64,000 bases of DNA from Clostridium sp. CF012 (GCF_018861755.1 NZ_JAHLEF010000014.1:45204-109203); one strand, 5' to 3'; shown: positions 38,098 to 48,507, counted from the first letter of the stretch. Notes: generated by a model from the letters alone, not told the origin. Made by a program: numbers and translations.

Positions 38098-40294
38098 ATT
38101 CCTTATATTGAATCTTAAACTTAGCTTGTGCATCACCTAAAAATACGATTGTTCCATCTTTAGGTAATGTAACTTTTTTAATCCCTGTAATTAAAGAATC
38201 ATTCACTAAGACTCCCTTGCTGTCATAAACTGCAAAGCCTGCTTTTTCCGGTATATTTACAGTAATCTCCTTATCGGCTGATTCCTTACCTATTTTATAC
38301 CAGTTAGCATATCCATCTTTATTAATTGTACATGTGAATTTATTCTTTGTTGAAAAAGTTTCAATTGCATCTTCTTCTACAAAAATATAACCACCTGCAC
38401 TTAGGTATTCAATCTTATCCTTTTTATAAAATGTGTAGTCGGCTAGATCACGTGACAATACACCTGGCCCATCTAATATAGCAACAGCCGAATTATTATC
38501 CACAATTTTATTTGATCTAAAATATCCTTCAAGCCCTTTTGTAAAGCTAACTTGTAGATTGGGATATGCCATATATTGTAACGAGGAGTATTTCTCGTTT
38601 AATAAGAAGTATTTCTTGCCCTCTCTTTTTGACCAAGCTTGTGAAACGCTTTCTTTTAATTTATTTACATCCTCTTTTTGTGCCACATAAATACTTGATA
38701 TTGTTTGACCTAGCAATGGAAAATTTTTCCAGTTTGTTTGTTTTAGATAAACTTTCCCATTTGTTTCTTCTACGAATTTTAAGCTTGCGCCTCCTTCACT
38801 AGATACAAAAGTTCCGTCCTTTGTATAAACAAGAGTCTGCGAAGCATTTTGTGGTACCTGAGGAGATGATAAACTTAATATACCTGTTTTATCAATTTTG
38901 ATATCAATAAATCCTAAAATTGATGCATATAAGCCCTCATATTTTTTCATTTCTGTAGGAACAGTTATTTTTTCTGGTGTAGTAAATTTCTTATCCTGTT
39001 TTATTTCACTAATTACACCTTTTTCTTTTAATGCAGCAAGAAGTATTTCTTGAGCCATCACTTGATCATAGGTACTTATTCCACTAGAGCTTATTACGGC
39101 CACCGCCATATTTTCTTCTGGTAAAACAGTCAAATTGCCATGATAAAGAAAACTATCTCCGCCTTTTGATAAGGCTTTGATATTATACTGATTGAATGGA
39201 TAAGTATTCACACTATCCCAGCCTAGTCCGTAGCCCAATATATTATCCGTATCGTCTGGCCAAATACCATTTAGATACTCCTTATTCTCCATTGCCTTTA
39301 TGGATTCTTTTGAAAGGATTCCATTTGAATTTTTAGTAAAAGTTGTTGCAAAAGTACATAAATCTTCTGCACTTGAATAAATCCCACCAGCACCAATAGC
39401 ATTTAAGTTTTCTACTGGTAACTCACTAGAAATTCCATTAAAATATGTCTTAGCTAATCTAGCTCTATCAAATTTACTAACTGGTGTTTTAGTATCCTCC
39501 ATTTTCAGAGGACTCGCAAATGTATTTGTTACATAGCTTGTATAATCAATTCCTGTCACATACTCTACTAGTATTTGAGCAAGCGTAAAACCATCATTGC
39601 AGTATACGGAGTAAGCACCAGGATCTGCTTTGAGACGTTGCGACTTTAATTGCTCTAAAAAAGTATCATGAGCATATGTGTCATTATCTCCGAAAAGCAT
39701 TGTACTTAAAAAACTAGTTCCCATTAAGCCTGATGAATGGTTTAACAACATTCTGGCTGTAATCTTCTTGTATCTGTCATCTGCCATTTTAAAATTTTTA
39801 ATATATTCTGTAATCGGGGTATCCAATTTAATTTTACCCTCATCTACCAATTTCATTACAGCAGTTGCTGTAAACATCTTACTGATTGAGGCTATACCAT
39901 ACATATTATCAGCTGTTAATGCCGTAGTATTTTCTTTTGAATATACACCTGAATTACCTGATAACACAATCTTACCATTATCTATTAAGGCATATTGTAC
40001 ACTTATAGTTCCATAAGTAGTAGTCATACACAAAGCTTTTTTCTCTGCAACGGCTTTCGTATCAGTATAATCACTTGTTGAAAAGCTTTCAGCCTTATTA
40101 CTGTTTTTGCTTTCTTTCTTTAATTCTACTTCACCCCTGGTTTTAATTTTAAAATCTGTTGCAATTGAAGCATATGGCGATTTTGTTGTCACTCTTCCTA
40201 TTGATGTGTTGCTTACAGCTAAAGCTGTCATTGATGATGATGTACACATTAGCATCATCAATAAAAATGTAAATATACGTCTTTTCATCTTCAT
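38096..40294 (-). CDS. Exported class C beta-lactamase/penicillin-binding-type serine hydrolase
   Basis: 732 residues. A signal peptide (FTFLLMMLMCTSSSMTALA) starts the protein. The serine-hydrolase domain has the SxxK motif SISK in YGIASISKMFTATA, the YxN motif in YSVYCNDGFTLAQ and the third box LYHGNL. It probably modifies or cleaves peptidoglycan or a D-amino-acid peptide. A 300-residue beta-rich C-terminal region follows. ATG 40294 has GGGGG 11 bases upstream; ATG 40342 lacks one. It lies between the permease unit and the two-component system, suggesting a shared resistance role. Confidence 0.88.
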   Translation of the reverse strand: MKMKRRIFTFLLMMLMCTSSSMTALAVSNTSIGRVTTKSPYASIATDFKIKTRGEVELKKESKNSNKAESFSTSDYTDTKAVAEKKALCMTTTYGTISVQYALIDNGKIVLSGNSGVYSKENTTALTADNMYGIASISKMFTATAVMKLVDEGKIKLDTPITEYIKNFKMADDRYKKITARMLLNHSSGLMGTSFLSTMLFGDNDTYAHDTFLEQLKSQRLKADPGAYSVYCNDGFTLAQILVEYVTGIDYTSYVTNTFASPLKMEDTKTPVSKFDRARLAKTYFNGISSELPVENLNAIGAGGIYSSAEDLCTFATTFTKNSNGILSKESIKAMENKEYLNGIWPDDTDNILGYGLGWDSVNTYPFNQYNIKALSKGGDSFLYHGNLTVLPEENMAVAVISSSGISTYDQVMAQEILLAALKEKGVISEIKQDKKFTTPEKITVPTEMKKYEGLYASILGFIDIKIDKTGILSLSSPQVPQNASQTLVYTKDGTFVSSEGGASLKFVEETNGKVYLKQTNWKNFPLLGQTISSIYVAQKEDVNKLKESVSQAWSKREGKKYFLLNEKYSSLQYMAYPNLQVSFTKGLEGYFRSNKIVDNNSAVAILDGPGVLSRDLADYTFYKKDKIEYLSAGGYIFVEEDAIETFSTKNKFTCTINKDGYANWYKIGKESADKEITVNIPEKAGFAVYDSKGVLVNDSLITGIKKVTLPKDGTIVFLGDAQAKFKIQYKE

Positions 40295-40456
40295 TTTTAT
40301 ATGTTCCCCCTTTTGTTTATGAATGTTGCCGTGCAGTATCATATTACCACAAAATAATGGAATAAAAAGAAATATATTGTAAAATGTTTAATATATCGCA
40401 TGATACAGCCCGACAAGACATTGATGGGACATTACTAAATTCAGATCATAAGATCA

Positions 40457-42970
40457 TTAATAATCTTCTCTAACCGCCTCAATTAAATTTTCCTTTTTGA
40501 TTCTTGAAAGTGGTGATAATACTGAAACATAGCTTATTAATATAGATGCAGCTCCAGCAATACCTATTGCCTCCCAGGGTACCACCCATCCCATCTCTCT
40601 AAATCCACCCATTGCCTTGTACGGTAGGAAGGATGCCCCGCAGCCTATTATTGAGCCATATATAGCACCCTCAATACCATAGAGAAGTCCTTCTAGCACA
40701 ATCATTTTTTTTAAGCCCTTTTGAGTTAGGCCTATGGATTTTAATGTAGCAAACTCTCTTTTTCTCAGAATAATATTTGTGGTTAATGTATTTACAATAT
40801 TAACACTACCTATTAAGGAAACTACCAATACAAATCCATAAAGTAATATCTTAACCCTTAATAAGGAGGATACCTCTTTTCTATTATTATCTATATTATT
40901 TATTATCTTTAAAGAAGAAGAGTTTGATTTTATGGCGGCTTCTATTGCTAATTTTGCTACATCTTCATTTTTTATATCCTTAAGAATTATGCTTAAGTTT
41001 ACAGGCTGGATGTCCTTTACATCTATTAATTTCTTTCCTACTTCTTCTGTTGTGATTATTCTTAATCCATTTGAAGAGCCTCTAAATTTAAAAGGGTCCT
41101 TTTCAAGAATTGCCATAACCTTTACCTTTTGAACCTTGCCTTTACCAAATTCCGCTTTTACTTTATTAGGTTCACCCAATCCATTTCCATCAAATTGAAG
41201 GTCTATTTCATCTCCTACCTTTATATCTGCTATTGGTCCAAAGTAATCTTTTTTTGTATTTTCATTAAATACCACAGTATTGTTAAACAAAATTACTCCA
41301 TTTTCACTGTTTAGTTTTTCTATATCAATATTTCCTGACTTTAGATATTTTTTAGAAACTTCTAAAGTCTCCTTATCATAAATTACAATAGAACTTTCCA
41401 TAAGGGTTTTCTTCACTCCATCTAAAGTTGTTTTTTTATATATATTTCCCATGTCCTGAATTTCTTTAACTTCACTGTTTTTGTCTATTGCCACATTGAA
41501 AAAATATGAATCATATACTCTATATACCATATTCACTGACTTAAGTGCTTTAATGTCATCTTCCATTTTATTATCTATACTTGATTTCTCTGTTGCAGCT
41601 TGATCATCTCCTACAACTGAAAAGTGAATATTTTTTGATTCATTAATATCCGATGGTACATTAAATGACATATCCATAAAAGATTTAAAAGTAACAAATA
41701 ACACCATACTTATTACTATAGAAAAAACAGATATTCTATACCTTTTTCTATTTCTCTTTATGTTTTTAGCTGCCAGTGCTCCTTCAAATCCAAATATTTT
41801 TTGAATAACTCTATTCTTTCTTCTCTTTATTTTTTCCTTTGTTATAGAGCTTCTACCACTTATAGCACTCAGTGGTGAAATCCTACCTGCAAAAAATGCT
41901 GGCACGAGTGCTGATAGGTATATTGCTACTAATCCTACGGCCCCACTAATGAATAAAATCATAGGTGATACTGAAATTTTCATAGGAATAACTGTATCTG
42001 CACTAATTAATTTAAATGCAATACTTATTCCGTAGGTAGTTATAATGCCACATATTAACCCTAGTGGAATAGCTATTGAGGCTATTATTGTGGCCTCTCT
42101 AAGTACAATCTTTCTAATTTGCCTTGGAGTGGTTCCCACTGCTCTTAAAAGTCCAAACTGTTTAATTCTTTCCACAGCACTTATTTGAAACGAGTTATAT
42201 ATTACTGCTATAGTTGATATTACAACTATTCCAATTATTATTGCTAGGGCTACGAGTAGGTAAGCCATCTCCGAATTACCATCTCCTGCTCCCTGCATAC
42301 GTAGTAAGTTGCTGTTTTCCGTAACAGAATCTTTCTCACCTAACTGCTTTAATTCCTTTACGGCAGTTTTTAAGTTTGTCTTTGAGCTTATTTCTACCAG
42401 TAGCGGTGCATTTTCTTTGTTAATATTATTGTTCTTAGATAAAATTAAGCCCTTACCATCTATTTGACTATTTACACTATCCTCTAATATCCCTACAAGG
42501 GTATACTCTTTATCCTTAACTTTAATTTCACTTCCTACTTTGACGCTTTCATCAATATGCTTTAATACCCACTTTTCCATGGCCACTTCATTTTCTTTTT
42601 CTGGTAATCTCCCCTGCTTAGCATTATAAGGAAAAAGTTCTAAAGCCTTGTCTGTTGCTGTTATTATGTTAACAACTAATTTATCTCCAATTTTTATTTC
42701 TTCACTCATAGTATAAAATCCACTCCTAGAAACTTTAGGATTATTAACTATTTTAGAACTTAGCTTTTCATCGGTTTTTGTAAATGCCAATTGGAAAGAA
42801 CCATAACTATCTTTAGCATCCTGTATCTTGGTATCCTGCAATCCTTTAAATAAAAGTCCTATTGTTGATATAAGAGCAACTGATAATATTATCCCTATAA
42901 TAGTAAGTGTGGTTCTTTTCTTATTTTTCTTTAAATATTTACCTGTAAGCTGTTTATAACTAGTTATCAT
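40457..42970 (-). CDS. FtsX-type ABC permease (unit 1)
   Basis: 837 residues, MacB/BceB-like layout: membrane segment 1 near residues 20-40, a large extracellular domain, then three plus further segments with the FtsX core (FGLLRAVGTTPRQIRKIVLR and FATLKSIGLTQKGLKKMIVL, a duplicated loop). It probably resists antimicrobial peptides or moves lipoproteins or lipids. The ATPase gene ends 15 bases upstream. It is homologous to the 835-residue permease in unit 2, with the extracellular domain more divergent. Confidence 0.9.
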   Translation of the reverse strand: MITSYKQLTGKYLKKNKKRTTLTIIGIILSVALISTIGLLFKGLQDTKIQDAKDSYGSFQLAFTKTDEKLSSKIVNNPKVSRSGFYTMSEEIKIGDKLVVNIITATDKALELFPYNAKQGRLPEKENEVAMEKWVLKHIDESVKVGSEIKVKDKEYTLVGILEDSVNSQIDGKGLILSKNNNINKENAPLLVEISSKTNLKTAVKELKQLGEKDSVTENSNLLRMQGAGDGNSEMAYLLVALAIIIGIVVISTIAVIYNSFQISAVERIKQFGLLRAVGTTPRQIRKIVLREATIIASIAIPLGLICGIITTYGISIAFKLISADTVIPMKISVSPMILFISGAVGLVAIYLSALVPAFFAGRISPLSAISGRSSITKEKIKRRKNRVIQKIFGFEGALAAKNIKRNRKRYRISVFSIVISMVLFVTFKSFMDMSFNVPSDINESKNIHFSVVGDDQAATEKSSIDNKMEDDIKALKSVNMVYRVYDSYFFNVAIDKNSEVKEIQDMGNIYKKTTLDGVKKTLMESSIVIYDKETLEVSKKYLKSGNIDIEKLNSENGVILFNNTVVFNENTKKDYFGPIADIKVGDEIDLQFDGNGLGEPNKVKAEFGKGKVQKVKVMAILEKDPFKFRGSSNGLRIITTEEVGKKLIDVKDIQPVNLSIILKDIKNEDVAKLAIEAAIKSNSSSLKIINNIDNNRKEVSSLLRVKILLYGFVLVVSLIGSVNIVNTLTTNIILRKREFATLKSIGLTQKGLKKMIVLEGLLYGIEGAIYGSIIGCGASFLPYKAMGGFREMGWVVPWEAIGIAGAASILISYVSVLSPLSRIKKENLIEAVREDY

Positions 42971-42985
42971 CTTTTTCCATCCCCC

Positions 42986-43669
42986 CTAGTTTATCAAATT
43001 TTTGTCTGAAGTTATTTCGCCATCTCCAATAGTGATAACTCTATCTGCCATAGCTGCTATATTAACGTCATGGGTTATAAGTATTAGTGTTTGATTATAC
43101 TTTTTAGCAGTAAACTTTAATAATTCTATAACATCCTTTGAATTTTTAGTATCAAGATTTCCTGTGGGCTCATCTGCAAGTATTATTGCTGGCTTATTAA
43201 ATACTGCTCTACCAATTGATACCCTTTGCTGTTGTCCTCCTGATAACTCAGAGGGAAGATGCTTTCTTCGCTCGCTTAGTCCGAGTACTTTAATAAGCTC
43301 TTCTAAATAAATTTTATCCACCTTATCATTATCTAGTAGTGCTGGAAGAGCTATATTTTCTTCTACATCTAAAATAGGTAGTAGGTTATAAAACTGAAAT
43401 ACAAAACCTATCTTTCTTCTTCTAAACACTGCTAGTTTTTCTTCCTTATAATCATAAATACTTTCTCCATCAATAACCACATTCCCAGATGTTGGTCTAT
43501 CTAAACCACCGAGTAAATGAAGAAGTGTGCTTTTACCAGAACCAGATGCTCCCACAATTGCTACAAACTCTCCCTGATGTACTGATAAATTTATATTTTT
43601 AAGTGCCTCTACCTTATTTTCACCGATTCCATAAGTTTTAGTTAAATTTTCAACCTTTAAAACTTCCAT
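42986..43669 (-). CDS. ABC-transporter ATPase (unit 1)
   Basis: 227 residues. Walker A GASGSGKST, Q-loop FQFYNLLPI, signature LSGGQQQRVSIG, Walker B IILADEPTGN and H-loop ITHDVN are all present. It belongs to the MacB/LolD/BceA group. It differs from the unit 2 ATPase at only a few residues (YGIG/YGKG, PTSGN/PTAGN and the last residues). Confidence 0.94.
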   Translation of the reverse strand: MEVLKVENLTKTYGIGENKVEALKNINLSVHQGEFVAIVGASGSGKSTLLHLLGGLDRPTSGNVVIDGESIYDYKEEKLAVFRRRKIGFVFQFYNLLPILDVEENIALPALLDNDKVDKIYLEELIKVLGLSERRKHLPSELSGGQQQRVSIGRAVFNKPAIILADEPTGNLDTKNSKDVIELLKFTAKKYNQTLILITHDVNIAAMADRVITIGDGEITSDKNLIN

Positions 43670-43773
43670 TTACATCTCTCCCTTTTTCTTGTTTTCTCGT
43701 TTTTTCATCACTATACACATATTATACCTCGCACATTGCAATCACTCCATGTCTCTCCTCTTACAAATACAAA

Positions 43774-43803
43774 AGGTTATCTTATAGTTCTGTAAGATAA
43801 CCT
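43774..43803. promoter_or_regulatory. Long palindrome upstream of ATPase unit 1
   Basis: AGGTTATCTTATAGTTCTGT through AACCT, nearly palindromic (two mismatched pairs), 105 bases before the ATPase start. It is the diverged twin of the perfect palindrome at 47250-47279. On the minus strand TTTTG follows it, so it could act as an attenuator. Confidence 0.7.
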
Positions 43804-43927
43804 AATAGGAACACTAACTCATAAGTGATTTTGAAGAACTTTATCTAAATTTAACCTAATATATGTAATTATAAGCCACAATTATATCTTAAGTTAACCA
43901 ACCCTAATCTACACAAGTAATTAGAAA

Positions 43928-43953
43928 AGAGAAGATTATTAATAATCTTCTCT
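43928..43953. terminator. Palindrome at the stop codon of permease unit 2
   Basis: AGAGAAGATTATT and its exact complement join at 43940/43941. The minus-strand stop codon of the permease lies inside the stem. A decayed version is at 38033-38065. Confidence 0.7.
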
Positions 43954-46446
43954 AACTGCCTCAATTAAATTTTCTTTTTTAATTCTTGAAAGTGGTGACA
44001 GTACTGAAATATACCCTATTACTATAGATGCAGTTCCCGCAATACCTATTGCCTGCCAAGGTACCATCCATCCAAACTCTCTAAAGTCACCCATTGCTTT
44101 GTATAGTATAAATGATATGCCACAGCCTATTATTGAGCCATATATAGCACCCATAATGCCATAAAGAAGTCCTTCAAGCACAATCATTTTCTTTAAGCCC
44201 TTTTGGGTTAGACCTATGGATTTTAATGTAGCAAACTCTTTTTTTCTTAAGATAATATTTGTTGTTAATGTATTTATAATATTAACACTACCTATTAATG
44301 AAACTACAAGTACAAATCCATACAATAATATTTGAACCATTAATATTCCGGATTTGTCCCTTCTATTGCTATCCATATTATTTATTACCGTTAAAGAAGA
44401 ATTTGATTTTATAGAAGCTTCTATTCCTGATTTTGCTGCCTCTTCATTTTTTATATCCTTAAGAACTATGTTTAATTTTACAGATTTAGCGTTCTTGCCG
44501 CCAGTCAATTTCTTTCCCATTTCTTCTGTTGTGATTATATTTAAGCTATTATTATATTGTATAGTGTCAAAAGGTGAATTTTCAAGAATTGCCATAACCT
44601 TAACCTTTTGGACCTTACCTTTCCCAAATTCTGTTTTCACTTCATTATCTTCACGGTATTCACCAGTAAATTGAAGGTCAATTTCATCTCCTACTTTTAT
44701 GTCTGCCATTGGTCCAAAATATTGTTTCTTCGTGTTTTCATTATATAAACTATATTTATTATACAAGATCACACCATTTCCACTGTTTAGTGCTTCTATA
44801 TCAATATTTCCTGACTTTAGATATTTTTTAGAAACTTCTAAAGACTCCTTATCATAAATTATAATAGCACTTTCCATAAGGGTTTTCTTCTCTCCATCTA
44901 AAGTTGTTTTTTTATATATATTTTTCATCTCCTGAATTTCTTTAACTTCACTGTTTTTGTTTATTGCCATCTGAAAGAGATATGGCTCGTATACTCCATA
45001 TACCTTATCCACTGACTTCAGTGCTTTAATGTTATCTTCTATTTTATTATCTATTATTCTTTTTTCTGTGTTTTCTCCATTACCTCTTACAACGGAGAAG
45101 TGAATATTTTTTGATTCATTAAGATCTGATGATATATTCAGTGACATATCCATGAAAGATTTAAAAGTAACAAATAACACCACACTTATTACTATTGAAA
45201 AAACAGTTAGTCTATATCTTTTTCTATTCCTCTTTATGTTTTTAGCAGCCAGTGCTCCTTCAAACCCAAATATTTTTTGAATAACTATATTTTTTCTCCT
45301 TTTTATTTTCTCCTTTGTTATTGAGGTTCTACCGCTTATAGCATTAAGTGGTGAAATCCTACCTGCAAAGAATGCTGGCACCAGTGCCGATAGGTATATT
45401 GCTATAATGCCCACTGCCCCACTAATTAGTAAAACCATAGGCGATATGGCAATTTTCATAGGTATAACAGAATCTACCCCAATTAATTTAAATGCAATAC
45501 TTATTCCAAAGATGGCTATAATGCCACATATGAGTCCTAGTGGAATAGCTATTACTGCTAGTATCGTTGCTTCCCTTAGGACAATCTTTCTAATTTGTCT
45601 TGGAGTAGTTCCCACTGCTCTTAAAAGTCCAAACTGTTTAATTCGCTCTACGACACTTATTTGAAATGAGTTATATATTACTGCTATTGTTGAAATTAAA
45701 ACTATTCCAATAATTATTGCTAGGGCTACATATAAGCCTCCGAGACCCGAACTAGAATCCCCTGCTCCTTGCATTTGTAGCAAGTAGCTGTTTTCCGAAA
45801 CTGTATCCTTCTCACCTAACTGCCTTAATTCCCTTACTGCAATTTTTAAATTTGTTTTTGAGCTTATTTCTATAAGTAACGCTGCATTTTGTTTGTTAAT
45901 ATTATTATTTTTACATAAAATTAAGCCGTTACCCCCTATCTGATTTTGTACATTATCCTCGAGTATTCCTACAAGAGTATATTCTTTATCCACAATTTTA
46001 ATTTTATTTCCTACTTTAGCATCCTTATCAATATTTGATAATACCCACTTTTCCATGGCTACTTCATTTTCTTTTTCTGGTAATCTCCCTAGCTTTGCGT
46101 TATAAGGAAAAAGTTCTAATGCCTTGTCTGTTGCGGTTATTAAGTAAACAGCCAATTTATCATTTATCTTTATTTCTTCACTTGAAGTAAACAATCCTGA
46201 CCTTGCCACTTTAGGATTATTAACTATTTTAGAGACTAACTTTTCATCGGTTTTGTTAAATGCTAAATGATAAGAACCTCCACTATTTATAGCATCCTGT
46301 ATCTGCGCATCTTGCATTCCTTTAAAGAAAAGTCCTATTGTTGATATAAGCGCAACGGATAACATTATTCCAATAATCGTAAGCAAAGTTCTTTTCTTAT
46401 TTTTCTTTAAATATTTCCCTGTGAGCTGTTTATAACTAGTTATCAT
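43939..46446 (-). CDS. FtsX-type ABC permease (unit 2)
   Basis: 835 residues, with the same membrane layout and FtsX core as unit 1. The ends are closely similar (NKKRTLLTIIGIMLSVALIS; RIKKENLIEAVREDY), while the extracellular domain (residues about 40-230 and 430-690) differs most. The paralogues may sense or move different substrates. Confidence 0.9.
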   Translation of the reverse strand: MITSYKQLTGKYLKKNKKRTLLTIIGIMLSVALISTIGLFFKGMQDAQIQDAINSGGSYHLAFNKTDEKLVSKIVNNPKVARSGLFTSSEEIKINDKLAVYLITATDKALELFPYNAKLGRLPEKENEVAMEKWVLSNIDKDAKVGNKIKIVDKEYTLVGILEDNVQNQIGGNGLILCKNNNINKQNAALLIEISSKTNLKIAVRELRQLGEKDTVSENSYLLQMQGAGDSSSGLGGLYVALAIIIGIVLISTIAVIYNSFQISVVERIKQFGLLRAVGTTPRQIRKIVLREATILAVIAIPLGLICGIIAIFGISIAFKLIGVDSVIPMKIAISPMVLLISGAVGIIAIYLSALVPAFFAGRISPLNAISGRTSITKEKIKRRKNIVIQKIFGFEGALAAKNIKRNRKRYRLTVFSIVISVVLFVTFKSFMDMSLNISSDLNESKNIHFSVVRGNGENTEKRIIDNKIEDNIKALKSVDKVYGVYEPYLFQMAINKNSEVKEIQEMKNIYKKTTLDGEKKTLMESAIIIYDKESLEVSKKYLKSGNIDIEALNSGNGVILYNKYSLYNENTKKQYFGPMADIKVGDEIDLQFTGEYREDNEVKTEFGKGKVQKVKVMAILENSPFDTIQYNNSLNIITTEEMGKKLTGGKNAKSVKLNIVLKDIKNEEAAKSGIEASIKSNSSLTVINNMDSNRRDKSGILMVQILLYGFVLVVSLIGSVNIINTLTTNIILRKKEFATLKSIGLTQKGLKKMIVLEGLLYGIMGAIYGSIIGCGISFILYKAMGDFREFGWMVPWQAIGIAGTASIVIGYISVLSPLSRIKKENLIEAVREDY

Positions 46447-46458
46447 CTTTTTCCCTCC

Positions 46459-47145
46459 CTAGTTTACTTTCAAGTTTTTGTCCGAAGTTATTTCGCCATC
46501 TCCAATAGTGATAACTCTATCTGCCATGGCTGCAATATTAACGTCATGGGTTATAAGTATTAATGTTTGATTATATTTTTTAGCAGTAAACTTTAATAAT
46601 TCTATAACGTCCTTTGAATTCTTAGTATCAAGATTTCCTGTGGGCTCATCTGCAAGTATTATCGCTGGCTTATTAAATACTGCTCTACCTATTGATACCC
46701 TTTGCTGTTGTCCTCCTGATAACTCAGAGGGAAGATGTTTTCTTCGCTCGCTTAGTCCGAGTACTTTAATAAGCTCTTCTAAATAAATTTTATCCACCTT
46801 ATCATTATCTAGTAGTGCTGGAAGAGCTATATTTTCTTCTACATCTAAAATAGGTAGTAGGTTATAAAACTGAAATACAAAACCTATCTTTCTTCTTCTA
46901 AACACTGCTAGTTTTTCTTCCTTATAATCATAAATACTTTCTCCATCAATAACCACATTCCCAGCTGTTGGTCTATCTAAACCACCGAGTAAATGAAGAA
47001 GTGTGCTTTTACCAGAACCAGATGCTCCCACAATTGCTACAAACTCCCCCTGATGTACTGATAAATTTATATTTTTAAGCGCCTCTACCTTATTTTCACC
47101 TTTGCCATAAGTTTTAGTTAAATTTTCAACCTTTAAAACTTCCAT
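46459..47145 (-). CDS. ABC-transporter ATPase (unit 2)
   Basis: 228 residues with the same full motif set as unit 1 (GASGSGKST, LSGGQQQRVSIG, IILADEPTGN) and a handful of substitutions. Nearly the whole nucleotide sequence is shared, far more than for the permeases, which suggests gene conversion or recent duplication. It is the first gene of the transcribed series. Confidence 0.94.
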   Translation of the reverse strand: MEVLKVENLTKTYGKGENKVEALKNINLSVHQGEFVAIVGASGSGKSTLLHLLGGLDRPTAGNVVIDGESIYDYKEEKLAVFRRRKIGFVFQFYNLLPILDVEENIALPALLDNDKVDKIYLEELIKVLGLSERRKHLPSELSGGQQQRVSIGRAVFNKPAIILADEPTGNLDTKNSKDVIELLKFTAKKYNQTLILITHDVNIAAMADRVITIGDGEITSDKNLKVN

Positions 47146-47249
47146 TTATATCTCTCCCCTTTTTCTTGTTTCTTGTTTTCGCATCACTCTATACTTATTA
47201 TACTTCTCGCCACCGTCACAATCCATGTCACTCAACTTACAAATACAAA

Positions 47250-47279
47250 AGGTTATCTTACAGTACTGTAAGATAACCT
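47250..47279. promoter_or_regulatory. Perfect 30-bp palindrome upstream of ATPase unit 2
   Basis: AGGTTATCTTACAGT (47250-47264) is followed by its exact complement (47265-47279). It is 105 bases before the ATPase start, exactly as in unit 1. It is part of the duplicated block and may be a regulator site or RNA attenuator. Confidence 0.75.
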
Positions 47280-47381
47280 AATAGAAACAATAAATCATAT
47301 GTCTTGTTGTTATATTTTTATACCCTAAAAGTAATGCTTTAACCCATAATATATTTGTGTCTTATAAATTTTACAAGTATA

Positions 47382-47418
47382 TTACAAATTATTTATAGCC
47401 AAAATGAATAATTTGTAA
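47382..47418. promoter_or_regulatory. 12-bp inverted repeat between ABC unit 2 and the glucosaminidase gene
   Basis: TTACAAATTATT (47382-47393) and AATAATTTGTAA (47407-47418) are exact complements with a 13-base spacer. A nearby TAATATATATAATTATAA has a close match in unit 1 at about 43858-43875. Candidate response-regulator or promoter sites. Confidence 0.5.
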
Positions 47419-47517
47419 TAAACTTAAACTAATATATATAATTATAAACTATAATGGGTTAATATTATATTTTTTAGAATTAATAACTTATGAAAACTAA
47501 TACTATGGAGGGTTTAC

Positions 47518-48504
47518 ATGGATAATAACTTAGCAACGCAAAAAAATAGAAGAATTGGAATCAGAACTAAGAAAAAACCCAAAAAAATATTCACCAAAAT
47601 ATTTACCAAAATTTTTTTTGGGGTTATGATTATATGTATTTCACTTATAACCATAAATTATTTTACTGAAGATGATTATCTTACTTTAAGTAAGTCAGAA
47701 ATAAAGCTTTATATAAATGCAGCTGATGCTGTAAGCAAAGGAAAGCTTCAAGTTAATTGGAAAAACTTAGCAGCTATTGATGGATTTAGATATAAAAAAG
47801 ATTTTTCAAAAGCCAATAAAGAAAATTTGAAAAAACTAGGTGAAATGTTTTTAGAGAAAAATAGTACAAGCAGTAAAGAAAATAACTACAAACTTTTAAG
47901 TGTAGAGGATGTATTAAATAACTTATCTTTTAATAATAAAAATAAAGATAAAGTTCATAACTACCTAGCACAATTAGAATTTATAGGTTTAGTAAATGGT
48001 AATTTACTAAAGGATTCTTCATATAGAATTTTTATTGAGGAACTTTCACCAAAATCTATTGAACTATATAATAAATATAAAATCCTTCCTTCTATCACAA
48101 TAGCTCAATGTATATTAGAATCTGCTTGGGGTAAATCAGATTTAAGTATTAAAGCAAATAATTTATTCGGAATAAAAGCTGATAGTAGTTGGAGTGGAAA
48201 AAGTGTAAATATGCCTACATCAGAATATTATGATGAGGTTATAAAAGCTAATTTTAGACGATATGAAAGCAAAATAGATTCTCTAGATGATTATGGGAAT
48301 TTTCTTTTTGACAATGATAGATATAAAGAAAATGGGGTCTTTGAGGCATCTCAGTATATACAGCAAGCTCAAGCGCTTGAAAATGCGGGATATAGTACTA
48401 AGGAAGATACTAATGGTAATAAGGTATACGCTGATTTATTGATTTCCATAATAAAGGAAAATGATTTACAGCTTATTGATAGTAAGGCACAGAGTCAAAA
48501 ATAA
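47518..48504 (+). CDS. Membrane-anchored glucosaminidase, GH73-type
   Basis: 328 residues. A Lys/Arg-rich N-terminus leads into one membrane segment (IFFGVMIICISLITINYF). The catalytic domain has ITIAQCILESAWGKSDLS (catalytic Glu in ILESAWG), NNLFGIKAD and SEYYDEVIKANFRRYESK, as in mannosyl-glycoprotein endo-beta-N-acetylglucosaminidases. It cuts peptidoglycan glycan strands. GGAGGG precedes the ATG. The 19-bp repeat (copy 2) follows its stop. Confidence 0.9.
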   Translation: MDNNLATQKNRRIGIRTKKKPKKIFTKIFTKIFFGVMIICISLITINYFTEDDYLTLSKSEIKLYINAADAVSKGKLQVNWKNLAAIDGFRYKKDFSKANKENLKKLGEMFLEKNSTSSKENNYKLLSVEDVLNNLSFNNKNKDKVHNYLAQLEFIGLVNGNLLKDSSYRIFIEELSPKSIELYNKYKILPSITIAQCILESAWGKSDLSIKANNLFGIKADSSWSGKSVNMPTSEYYDEVIKANFRRYESKIDSLDDYGNFLFDNDRYKENGVFEASQYIQQAQALENAGYSTKEDTNGNKVYADLLISIIKENDLQLIDSKAQSQK

Positions 48505-48507
48505 AAG

